Shown here one piece after another: positions 36,943-46,248 of a stretch of 64,000 nucleotides of DNA. How positions within the stretch are numbered: position 1 is the stretch's first letter; the number at the start of each line of letters is the position of its first letter. The DNA lies in assembly GCA_016722445.1 (NCBI GenBank), contig JADKIZ010000009.1:62001-126000 (forward strand), in the 5' to 3' direction. The notes under the pieces were generated by a model. It had not been told where the DNA came from and did no database searches. It worked only from the letters and a program-made list of their open reading frames with translations. A program made the position numbers and the translations under genes. Origin of the DNA: Flavobacteriales bacterium (GTDB taxonomy: Bacteria > Bacteroidota > Bacteroidia > Flavobacteriales_D > Sanyastnellaceae).

Positions 36943-37129
36943 GGTATGAACCTTTTCAGTCGTCCAAGATTATTCCTTGAAAGGTTGCTCCTCAGCAGAG
37001 CCTTTCTCCGCTTATCTTGGCAGCGTGAATGTAAAATCCTATCAATTACAAATAAAAATAGGCTTTTCAACAAAGTTTGGGGTTTAGGTAGGTGAGCTGT
37101 CAAGCTATTTCATGAGGAGGCAGATGTGA

Positions 37130-37178
37130 TAATTCATAATTCATAATTCATAATTCATAATTCATAATTCATAATTCA
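37130..37178. repeat. TAATTCA heptamer tandem repeat (7 copies)
   Basis: Seven exact TAATTCA units, starting within 10 nt of the IS3 right end and followed by an A9 run and a hairpin. The same heptamer recurs at 34151-34178 and, about one and a half copies, at 32510-32523. Confidence 0.92.
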
Positions 37179-37184
37179 AAAAAA

Positions 37185-37206
37185 AAGTCCCCACGTTTGG
37201 AGACTT
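37185..37206 (-). terminator. Hairpin terminator downstream of the repeat-rich T9SS gene
   Basis: A short hairpin (9-10 bp with one mismatch) followed, in the minus direction, by a run of T. It lies at the far end of repeat copy B, the same position as 32525-32556 in copy A. Confidence 0.6.
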
Positions 37207-37213
37207 CTTTAAT

Positions 37214-37294
37214 TTTTTACGGATTGCTTTTTTAAAAACCAAAATGAAACATTCTACGTCCCTTGGTACGGAATACGCTTTTGAAAAGTTTCAT
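37214..37294 (-). repeat. 3'-flank repeat, copy B, with a 20-codon ORF
   Basis: Shares 44 identical bases (37214-37257) with 32561-32604. On the minus strand, 37294 to 37232 is an open frame of 20 codons plus stop: MKLFKSVFRTKG then RRMFHFGF. It begins 14 nt after the stop of the large T9SS gene. The two half-motifs TGAAAC and GTTTCA are 37 nt apart, as in copy A. Whether this is a peptide, an RNA element or a decayed repeat is not known. Confidence 0.7.
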
Positions 37295-37308
37295 TTCTTC
37301 TTAAAAAA

Positions 37309-40142
37309 TTATTCTCCGTTATGGATATATAATTTTTGATCAAAAGACCCAGAGGAATTGATGATCACCATATCATAAACTCCAGGATTCAGCGCGGAGA
37401 TATCCAAACGATGAAGACCTGCGTTGGTTTTGGTTGAATGTACCAAGCGTCCATCCATGGCATAGAAGAATACCTCAGATGGAACGGGGTAATTCACATG
37501 AACATGGTCCACCGCAGGATTCGGATAAATCATCAATTCAGGGTTATTCGCCTCATTCACAGAAATCACGATGACTTCAATACAGTCAGACGTCGCCACA
37601 CAGCCATCCAGTGAAATCTCTACGGCATAATTGGAATTGGCAATAGGGGTAAAACTCTGTGCTGTGGCATTATTCACCGGCTGATTCGTATCACAATCAA
37701 ACCATGCATAAGAGGCATTTTGCTGATCAGCCGTCAGCGTGGTTCCATTCAAAGTCACCACAGCAGAAGGCAGAGGTATAACATTCGTTTCCGCAACCCA
37801 AGTGGAAGAACAACCAAATTCATCAGTATATGTGCAAGTGATGTTATGCGCACCGATTCCAGCAGATGATGGATCGAACATGTTATCTGTAATTCCATCA
37901 CCTGAAAGAACAGCACCAATCTGATTTGTGGTCAATACCGCGATGGGTTCGTCTTCGCAATAATTTGCATTGAGGCCAGACACAGATAATTCCGGAAGTC
38001 CGTTTACCATGATCGTATCAACAGTGCTGGATGAACATCCTACGAGGTCGATGGCGTATGTAATTTCATGGGTTCCCACACCAGCAATTGATGGGTCGAA
38101 AGAACTGCCTGTCATTCCATCACCGATGAAGTTTCCACCTCCACTTTCGGTGATCAATTGCACAGGTAATTCATCGATGCAGATATTTTCCGGCAATCCA
38201 GAAAAGTTGCTGTTCGCAGAAGCGAGAATCACCACATCGGTAGTAACTGATGAAGAACAGCCATTCTCTGCAGTAAGAGAATACGTCACACCAACTTGTC
38301 CCGGAGTTGGCACTGATGGATCAAAAGAATTGTCGCTAACACCAACACCAGAAAATACACCACCCGGTGTGATAGGAGTCAGTTCGACAACTTCCGCATT
38401 GGTACAATACCCGTTTTCCAAACCAACGAAACCTGCGTCCGGAGAAACATTCACGAGGATGGTATTGGTTTCAGATGTTGCGCAACTACCTTGACCAATC
38501 GAATGTGTAATGACGTATTCACCAGCACCAACGGATGGATTGAAGCCATTCGAATCAACACCTACACCAGAAAAACTTCCTCCATCATGAGTCGCAGTTA
38601 GCAATACAAATTCATCATTGTCACACACCTCTTGACTACTTACAGTAAACTCTGGACTTAAGTATTGATTAACCAATACACTCTGTGAAGAAGCAGATGC
38701 GCATCCATTAACACCCAACAATTGATAGGTGATGATATTCTCACCTGGCAAAGCCAAAGCAGGATCAAAAACGACGGTGGACATACCACTACCAGAGAAA
38801 GCGCCACCAGGCATCAATGGCTCAAGCGGAAAAGCAGGAGCGTTAGAACAAATTTCTACAGGAAGGCCAAAGAAAGAAGCATCTGGAGCGGGCAGTACTT
38901 CCACATCGAGTGCAAAAGTTTGCGCGCAACTTCCGGTGCCATTCACATATGTGATTTGGTAGATGCCGGGATCCAAATCGGCAACAAATTGCTGATTCAA
39001 AACACCAGGACCTGAAAAAGTGCCACCTTCCACTTCAGGTAAAAGTTCAACGACATTGTTTCCAACGCACACCGCGTTTTCACTCAATGTAAAATTCGCG
39101 CTGAGTACTTCATGAACGACAACACTTTTGATCATGGTAGAAGTACAACCATCGCCGTTGGTGACAGAATAGGTAACATTGTGAGTGCCCGGACCTGCAT
39201 TTGCAGGAATGAATGAATTTCCAGAAACACCATTTCCTGTAAAGCTGCCACCTTCCACTACCGGTACAAGAGAAACAACATCATCATCTTCGCAATATTC
39301 AGTGGACAAACCGTCGAACTCAGCACTGATGCTGCTCGCAGTGACACAAATGGTATTCGTTGAATTGGCTGTACCACCAGAACCTGATGCCACTACGTGA
39401 TAACAACCTGTTTCAGATGCAACAAAACTTGTTCCTGTACCAACTTGTATGTCACTTTCATCAAACCATGTAAAAGTTACACCGCTTTGAGTGGGTACGC
39501 TTAAAGTTGCAGTGGCGCCGTTGCATAACAATGTTTGACCAGCATTCGAGATGGTCGGTGCATTCGGAACTACGACTGCAGTAACAGCCTGAGAAGTGGT
39601 GTAGATATAATCACCACTGTCGCTGCTGGAATTATTAGCTGCATTTCCTGCAGCGTAGAAAGTTACAGCTGCGCCATTTGCAGGCGCCACCAAGTGAAGC
39701 TCCATGTTTTCGTACCTGTTACAAGACCGGAGTCTTCAAGGTGTGTAATCGTCTTTCTGCTGTTCCCACTTACTGTTGCATTCAGGGCATGGCTACCAGT
39801 GCCAGCCGTGAGCGTTCCAGCATTGGCGCCGGAGCTGAGCAATGCTTCAAAACCAAAACCGAACAAAGGCATGCTGTTTTACGCAACAGTAACGTTGATG
39901 GTATAAGTCTGCCCTGGAACATATTGCCAATTGGTCATTCCCGGAGCAGTGATGGACACAGAACCCGGTCCGGAATTCAGTGTATAAGAAGTATGGCAAG
40001 TAGACTTAGCGCAGGTTTGTTCTCCAGGTGATCCGTTGTGACCGGCTTTACCATCGGGACTATCTTCGCTGGAAGACATACTCATCATCACAACAGATGA
40101 GATCAAAAACAAGGAGATCAGTTTTTTCTTTGAAAATTTCAT
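37309..40142 (-). CDS. Large secreted repeat protein with T9SS sorting domain (nonsense plus frameshift)
   Basis: Predicted surface protein of about 944 residues once mended. A signal peptide (FSKKKLISLFLISSVVMMSM) leads to a Reeler/choice-of-anchor-like N-domain with CAKSTCH and FGFGFEALLSSG. An Ig-like part follows, then seven tandem units of about 74 residues. Each has a paired Cys and a GGxFSGxGVxxxxFxPxxxGxG core, SprB/PKD-like. The end, from MIYPNPAVDHVHVNY on, is a T9SS type A sorting domain. Breaks: TAA at 39879-39881 (one C-to-T from CAA) and a missing G in a GG run (plus-strand 39690-39691) that separates WSFTW from VAPANGAAVTF. An adhesin or cell-surface role is inferred. Confidence 0.85.
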
Positions 40143-40283
40143 AGGTAGCAAATAGGTTAAAACACATACGGCCATCGTGGTATCGGCAGTATGAAGGATT
40201 TAAAGGGCATTACAACGGAGCGCAAAGAAACCCCTGCTCAAAAAGCCATTCATTGATCTACATCTATGAATTCACCCATAAAA

Positions 40284-40309
40284 AAAGCCGGATACAACTA
40301 TCCGGCTTT
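40284..40309 (-). terminator. Intrinsic terminator after clpB
   Basis: An 11-bp perfect stem with a 4-nt loop, followed in the minus direction by a T7 run, 22 nt past the clpB stop. Confidence 0.85.
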
Positions 40310-40331
40310 CCAATTTTAGTTTGAAAATGTT

Positions 40332-42950
40332 TTACACCTCCACCAGCACTTCTTCATCAATCTTTTTCCTGAAAACGATTTGTCCGTCGAAAACATCGAG
40401 TACCACCGGTTCTGATTTGTCAATTTCACCGGAGAGGATGTATTTGGAGAGTTCATTCATGACTTCTTTTTGAATCACACGTTTTACAGGACGCGCGCCG
40501 TATTGAGGATCGTATCCCTTTTCGGCCAGGTAATGCAAAGCATCCGGAGTAACCACAAGATCAATTTCTGCTTTGCTCAAACGGTCTGACAACAGATGTA
40601 ATTGTAATTTCACTATATCTTCGATCTGCTCCTTGCGCAGTGGAGTGAACATGATCACTTCATCCACACGGTTGAGGAATTCCGGACGAAGCGAGCTTTT
40701 CAAGGTCAACATCACTTCGGCCTTTGTTTTCTCGAACAACTCTTCATCATCTGCATTTTTTGCTTTGTCATAATTGTCCTGGATGATTTGCGAACCGAGA
40801 TTGCTCGTCATGATGATGATGGTGTTTTTAAAATTCACCAATCGACCTTTCGAATCTGTGAGTCGACCATCATCTAGAACCTGCAGCAGGATATTGAAAA
40901 CATCTGGATGCGCTTTTTCGATTTCATCAAGAAGGATCACAGAATATGGTTTTCTGCGAACTGCTTCCGTGAGTTGACCACCTTCATCATAGCCGACATA
41001 TCCGGGAGGCGCTCCAACCAAACGACTCACCGTGTGGCGTTCCTGATATTCACTCATATCGATTCGTGTCATGGCATTTTCATCGTTGAAAAGAAAATCG
41101 CTGAGTGCTTTTGCCAATTCCGTTTTACCGACACCTGTTGTGCCTAAGAAAATAAATGAGCCTATAGGTTTTCTTTCATCACTCAATCCGGCGCGACTTC
41201 TGCGTACGGCATCACTCACAGCCATGATAGCCTCGTGTTGACCAACCACACGCTTACCCAATTCCTTTTCGAGGCGAAGCAATTTTGCCTTTTCACTTTC
41301 TACCAAAGCCTTCACTGGAATACCAGTCCAACGTGATACCACATCTGCGATTTCCTCAGGGTCTACTTCCTCTTTCAACATTTTAGAATTGGCTTGCAAT
41401 TCCTGAAGTTTCGTGCGATTGTCTTCGATTTTTTGTTCCTGTTCTTTTACACGACCATAGCGAATTTCCGCAACGAGTCCGTAGTTACCTTCACGTTCAG
41501 CTTGTTCAGCTTGCTGCTTCAGATTTTCCACTTCACGTTTGGCATTTTGAATCGTTTCCACCACATCCTTTTCACTTTGCCATTTCGCAGCCAATCCATT
41601 TCTTTCTTCTGAAAGTTCAGAAATGCTTCTGTTCAATTCGTCCAGTTTTGTTTGATTGTTTTCGCGTTTGATGGCTTCGCGTTCAATCTCAAGCTGCATA
41701 ATGCGACGTTCAATTTCATCCAACTCAATAGGTTTGGAATTAATCTCCATGCGCAATTTTGCAGCCGCTTCATCGATGAGGTCAATGGCTTTATCCGGCA
41801 AAAAACGATCGGTGATATAACGTTGAGAAAGTTCAACAGCAGCGATGATCGCATCATCTTTGATTTGTACTTTGTGGTGGTTTTCGTATTTCTCCTTCAA
41901 ACCACGTAAGATGGAAATCGCTGCATCGCGATCTGGTTCGTCGATCATTACCTTTTGAAAACGACGTTCGAGTGCTTTATCCTTTTCGAAATATTTTTGG
42001 TATTCATTGAGTGTTGTTGCACCAATCGCGCGCAACTCTCCGCGTGCCAGTGCTGGCTTGAGGATATTTGCTGCGTCCATCGCGCCTTCTCCACCACCCG
42101 CTCCCACGAGCGTATGAATCTCATCAATGAAGAGGATGATTTCACCATCGCTCTTTTGAACTTCATTCACAACAGATTTCAAACGCTCTTCGAACTCACC
42201 TTTGTATTTCGCACCAGCAATGAGTGCAGCCATATCCAATGAGTAAATCTGCTTTGATTTAAGGTTTTCTGGAACATCACCATTGATGATACGATGAGCA
42301 ATACCTTCAGCAATGGCAGTTTTACCAGTACCCGGCTCACCGATGATGATCGGATTGTTTTTGGTTCGGCGTGAAAGAATCTGCATCACACGACGTATTT
42401 CTTCATCACGGCCAATGACCGGATCGAGTTTACCATCGCGGGCAAGTTTGTTCAAGTTTTTTGCATATTTCTCCAAAGAGTTGTAAGTCTCTTCCTGCGA
42501 GTGGGACGTCACACGTTCACCCTTTCGCAATTCAGTGATGGCCTTTTTCAGATCGGCCAAAGTGACGCCACTATCGCGCAACATTTGGGAGGCTTTGTCA
42601 CGACCTTCTGTGATGGCCAACAAGAGATGTTCGATCGCTACGTATTCATCGTTGTATTCCTTGAGATAATTCTGGGCCCGATTGAGCGCAGTATTTGCTT
42701 CCGAAGAAAGGGACATTTGTCCGCCGGATACTTTTGGAAAAGAATCCAGCATTTTATCCAGTGCTTGTTCGAAGATGGCTACGTTGACATTCATTTTCTT
42801 CAGAAGAAAAGGAGTAACGTTTTCATCAGCTTCGAATATGCCTTTGAGCAGGTGAGCATTTTCAATGGTCTGGTGACCTTTTTCAAGCGCAATTTGTTGC
42901 GCCTTTTGAATCGCTTCCTGGGTTGTGAGGGTGAACTTTGAAAAATCCAT
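40332..42950 (-). CDS. clpB: ATP-dependent disaggregase ClpB
   Basis: Hsp100 disaggregase of 872 residues, rescuing aggregated proteins with DnaK in the cytoplasm. Order: N-domain FTLTTQEAIQKAQQIALEKG; first AAA+ with Walker A IIGEPGTGKTAIAEG and Walker B ILFIDEIHTLVG; middle coiled-coil (about residues 400-530, rich in EREAIKRENNQTKLDEL-type heptads); second AAA+ with Walker A FLGTTGVGKTELAKA and GYVGYDEGGQLTEAVRRKPY. ATG 42950 gives the family start MDFSKFT; an extension to 42986 is rejected. It is monocistronic with its own terminator. A sequence 39 nt upstream resembles one upstream of dnaK. Confidence 0.98.
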   Translation of the reverse strand: MDFSKFTLTTQEAIQKAQQIALEKGHQTIENAHLLKGIFEADENVTPFLLKKMNVNVAIFEQALDKMLDSFPKVSGGQMSLSSEANTALNRAQNYLKEYNDEYVAIEHLLLAITEGRDKASQMLRDSGVTLADLKKAITELRKGERVTSHSQEETYNSLEKYAKNLNKLARDGKLDPVIGRDEEIRRVMQILSRRTKNNPIIIGEPGTGKTAIAEGIAHRIINGDVPENLKSKQIYSLDMAALIAGAKYKGEFEERLKSVVNEVQKSDGEIILFIDEIHTLVGAGGGEGAMDAANILKPALARGELRAIGATTLNEYQKYFEKDKALERRFQKVMIDEPDRDAAISILRGLKEKYENHHKVQIKDDAIIAAVELSQRYITDRFLPDKAIDLIDEAAAKLRMEINSKPIELDEIERRIMQLEIEREAIKRENNQTKLDELNRSISELSEERNGLAAKWQSEKDVVETIQNAKREVENLKQQAEQAEREGNYGLVAEIRYGRVKEQEQKIEDNRTKLQELQANSKMLKEEVDPEEIADVVSRWTGIPVKALVESEKAKLLRLEKELGKRVVGQHEAIMAVSDAVRRSRAGLSDERKPIGSFIFLGTTGVGKTELAKALSDFLFNDENAMTRIDMSEYQERHTVSRLVGAPPGYVGYDEGGQLTEAVRRKPYSVILLDEIEKAHPDVFNILLQVLDDGRLTDSKGRLVNFKNTIIIMTSNLGSQIIQDNYDKAKNADDEELFEKTKAEVMLTLKSSLRPEFLNRVDEVIMFTPLRKEQIEDIVKLQLHLLSDRLSKAEIDLVVTPDALHYLAEKGYDPQYGARPVKRVIQKEVMNELSKYILSGEIDKSEPVVLDVFDGQIVFRKKIDEEVLVEV

Positions 42951-43191
42951 AATTTGAGAATATGCATGGCGGTCAGCAATAGACACGCCACGTCCAAATG
43001 ACGGAAGTTTTGGCGGGAAATTGTAAGGAATACTGACGAAAGTTTGGTTTCGGAAGAAAAATGCAGACAGAATTTCGCCTGCTCATCCTATTTAGAACTG
43101 CCTGGTAGATCTTGATAAACAAGTGCTGAACCCGGTCATCTCACCTCGAGAATCAACACTTGACTTACAAAACAAAGCTCACCTAAAAACC

Positions 43192-46100
43192 CTATTCAAC
43201 AAAAATTTGTTTTGTCAAAACATGGCCTTCATCTTCATTGATCACTACTATTTGGTAAGTACCAGAAGCAAGCGTAGTTAAATTCAAACTAACACGATTC
43301 TTCGTCGAATTAGATATGACCATCACTTTTCCGATCAAATCAGTCAGCATGATTTGATTCTGCCCAGTCCATGTGTCGGGCCATTCAATGTATAGAACAT
43401 CATTTGCAGGATTGGGATAACACTTCAAGGTGTAATCAGCAGTTGATTCCTCAACATGTACATACTCGAACGAACCCGAAGCCATTCCCGAAACACACAT
43501 CGATTCCATCACACTCACGCCATAAACACCAGATTCTGTGATCTCGATGGAGTTGTCATTTTCTGCAAGCGCTTCACCGTTGAATGTCCATGTGAAAATA
43601 CCATTGCCAGAGGCAGTGAGGGTGTTTCCGCTTTGTGTGATAACAGGTGTCGAAGGAATACCAGTCACATCAATCACAAATTCCGCATCACCAGAACAGT
43701 ACGTATCCGTCACATTCAACGAAATGGTTTGTTGGCCAGCAGAAAGATCCGCGATGGTCAATTGATTCGAAGTGCCGATGGAATTACCGTTCATCGTCCA
43801 GAGATAATCATTCCAAACACCAGAAGATGTGAGTGTCACATCGCTGCCTTCACAGACATCAGCGACACCAATGATTTCGACATTCTGGGTACATTCATAA
43901 AATATCGTCGTTGCTGTATTTGTGATGACAGGTTCATTGAAATCAAAATAAATGGCAGCGTTGTTCTCAATGATGTCCGATACCTGAAGATTGTTTTTCG
44001 TTTTGATCCTGTAATGAATATAACCATGACTTGCTTCTTCATCCGTGTTGACATCAGGCAATAAAATATTTTCGAATAACCAACTCACTTGTCGGTTATC
44101 GTCAAAACTCATCACACATGCATGACTTGTAGCAATCAATTCAATAGAAGAAAGTTCAAGATCCTCCTCTAAATAATCATCAACATGAATATTGATCGCA
44201 TCGGCTGTTCCAGTGTTTTGAAATTGAATAACATAGTCCAAAGTCAATTGATCTTCGGGATTGTTGTTTCCGATATTGAAACTTTGAATATTGACAGAAA
44301 TATCATTTGGATCAAAACTTCCAACCACGGTTTGATTCCATTCGAATTGGTTATTGGAAAGATCGATATCCGTAGCAGTTAGTGGAAGAATAGTCGCAGC
44401 AACGTCAGCTGATAGCATCGTTCCCAGCGGAGTCGAACTATCCAATTGCAATCGTAACAAAATAGTGTGTGTCTCGAAGGGATCAATGTCTGCAATATTC
44501 CAAGTGATTGTGTTGCCGGTCAATATACCAGATGAATTATCGCTTACATAGAACACGCCGGGCATATCATCCCATGAAAAAACCACTTCTACTTCTTCAG
44601 TGAAAACGCCATAGTTCGTCACATTTACATAATACCAATGGCTAAAACCGGGACGAACAGTGGAACCAGCCGAAATTGAAACAGCGACATTGTGTAAGTT
44701 AGGTTGTGGACATACTGGAAAATTGACACCAGTAAATAAATCCGTGACTCCGGTTGTCACGAATGTTTGTGGGAGGCTTGTATAACCTGGTAAGGTACTC
44801 ACTTGAATGGTTGTTGAAGAATTGTCGTTCAATGGAACAAAATATTCACCGTTCTGATTACTCGATCCAACAGGAGAGTTGGCATTGTGCATGATCGGAT
44901 TCACCCAATTGATGTCCGTGTTATTAAAGACCCCATCACAATCCACATCGACAAAAACAACACCTTCCACATAGCTGTCACCGCAAGTTGCCATCACTTC
45001 TTCATTTGAATTACAACCCATGCCGTTTGATCCCCACGTTCCAATCAATACAGAATCGGGGCTGGTTGCCAGCATATCACAAACAATTTGTACTTCGCAA
45101 TTGCTAAGATTATAGTTGGCCGAGATATCAATAGTGCCACCAATGTGAGTCACATTGGAGAGAAAGTCAAGATTGGAAATGTTCGTATTCGTTATTATCA
45201 GATTTCCACCGATGTATTGCAATGCATTGGCATCAATAACATCCAATTCAGGATTTTGCCATTGTGTAATATCCAATACGCCGTTGATGGTTTCCAGGTT
45301 GATAAAACCCATGCGTGTTGACGTACCCCAGAACTGAATGTGATTTGCTTCTGTCAATGAATTAAAATCAGGTCCGGACCAAAAGTCTCCGTATAGAGAT
45401 ATACTATTGGCGGTGGTGACAGATTCAAAGTCCGGCCAGTCGCATTCACAATAAAATGCAACATCAATATCTCCAATGGTCTGCACATTTTCAAATGCCG
45501 AGATGGCATTGCATTCAAATATATTCGAATAGAAAGAACCAATGGATTCCAGATGGTGGAAGGCATCGAAATAATTGATATGTACAGCATCGATTCCGAT
45601 GTTCAAATTATTGACTGACGTCAACGCATCAAAACCCGAAAAAACATCGCAAAAACTATAGGATTGATTCCAGCTGCCGATAGTAAGGGATTCGGAAACA
45701 GTCTGAACGTTCGGTAACACGTTCGTGAAAGAAGGCAAAGGCAAACTCGTTCCTGAGGATAAATTCAAGGTAATATCATTTACAGATGAAATGGCATCCA
45801 GCGCAGAAATCGAATTCAACGAATAAGCATCCACATACAGACTACCAAGCGTAGTCACGTTATTCAATCCTGTCAGATCATTCAACGCTTCGCCGCTATA
45901 AATTTCTAATGCCCCTGCAGATTGCAGATTGGATAAACCTGTTAAAGAAATATGATCGACGCTGGGGAATTGGAAATCACTTAACCCCAAAGTTCCGGTC
46001 ACCTGAGTAATGTTTTGAAAAGCGTCGAGGTTCACGATTGGATCAGGGTTCAGCAGCATCCCCACAGTAATAAAGACGTCGCCGTCAATAACAGTACAAG

Positions 46101-46233
46101 TCGGATTATCCATGAGGAATTGATCCAACTCTGTTTGTGTTTCGAAAATATCATTCACGGTGCATATCTGTGCATCTATTTCTAAGACTAGAAGCAAGAA
46201 AGCGATCGTAGTTAGAGAAAAACACTTTTTCAT
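43192..46233 (-). CDS. Secreted beta-helix/LRR-like protein with T9SS sorting domain, paralog 1
   Basis: A 1013-residue surface protein. A signal peptide ends at EIDAQ. The next 380 residues are short repeats such as LTGLNNVTTLGSLYVDAYSL, like a receptor-L or BspA-type solenoid. Then come an SdrB-like segment (YVEGVVFVDVDCDGVFNN), a DUF11-like domain (GSFDPNDISVNIQSF, LDYVIQFQNTGTADAINIHV), a linking EPVITNTATTIFYECTQNVE, an Ig-like part, and a T9SS type A domain from CYPNPANDVLYIEW. It is 15 nt from its paralog upstream and is likely co-transcribed. Part of the C-terminal half is nearly identical in DNA to the paralog. Function unknown; surface binding is plausible. Confidence 0.87.
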   Translation of the reverse strand: MKKCFSLTTIAFLLLVLEIDAQICTVNDIFETQTELDQFLMDNPTCTVIDGDVFITVGMLLNPDPIVNLDAFQNITQVTGTLGLSDFQFPSVDHISLTGLSNLQSAGALEIYSGEALNDLTGLNNVTTLGSLYVDAYSLNSISALDAISSVNDITLNLSSGTSLPLPSFTNVLPNVQTVSESLTIGSWNQSYSFCDVFSGFDALTSVNNLNIGIDAVHINYFDAFHHLESIGSFYSNIFECNAISAFENVQTIGDIDVAFYCECDWPDFESVTTANSISLYGDFWSGPDFNSLTEANHIQFWGTSTRMGFINLETINGVLDITQWQNPELDVIDANALQYIGGNLIITNTNISNLDFLSNVTHIGGTIDISANYNLSNCEVQIVCDMLATSPDSVLIGTWGSNGMGCNSNEEVMATCGDSYVEGVVFVDVDCDGVFNNTDINWVNPIMHNANSPVGSSNQNGEYFVPLNDNSSTTIQVSTLPGYTSLPQTFVTTGVTDLFTGVNFPVCPQPNLHNVAVSISAGSTVRPGFSHWYYVNVTNYGVFTEEVEVVFSWDDMPGVFYVSDNSSGILTGNTITWNIADIDPFETHTILLRLQLDSSTPLGTMLSADVAATILPLTATDIDLSNNQFEWNQTVVGSFDPNDISVNIQSFNIGNNNPEDQLTLDYVIQFQNTGTADAINIHVDDYLEEDLELSSIELIATSHACVMSFDDNRQVSWLFENILLPDVNTDEEASHGYIHYRIKTKNNLQVSDIIENNAAIYFDFNEPVITNTATTIFYECTQNVEIIGVADVCEGSDVTLTSSGVWNDYLWTMNGNSIGTSNQLTIADLSAGQQTISLNVTDTYCSGDAEFVIDVTGIPSTPVITQSGNTLTASGNGIFTWTFNGEALAENDNSIEITESGVYGVSVMESMCVSGMASGSFEYVHVEESTADYTLKCYPNPANDVLYIEWPDTWTGQNQIMLTDLIGKVMVISNSTKNRVSLNLTTLASGTYQIVVINEDEGHVLTKQIFVE

Positions 46234-46248
46234 CTTTAAATTTTGTAT

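Larger units (their letters stand above)
35552..37122 (+). mobile_element. IS3-family insertion sequence
   Basis: About 1.57 kb. Ends share an imperfect inverted repeat: CTCATGAAATAGGTTGACA at 35555-35573 matches the complement of 37099-37117 with one difference. A second inner inverted repeat contains TGTTGAAAAG (35582-35591) against 37061-37072. It carries overlapping orfA and orfB with an A8 slip site. Exact ends are uncertain by a few bases, and no clear target duplication is seen. Confidence 0.75.

Noticed and set aside
34151..37178. Heptamer arrays as a CRISPR array
   Set aside because: There are no spacers; the units are contiguous 7-mers and no cas genes are near.
42501..42941. A 146-codon plus-strand frame
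   Set aside because: It is antisense to the ClpB N-domain and has no independent support.
43456..44064. A 202-codon plus-strand frame, repeated in similar form at 46690-47211
   Set aside because: Both are antisense to the near-identical patch of the T9SS paralogs; their resemblance to each other only mirrors that patch.
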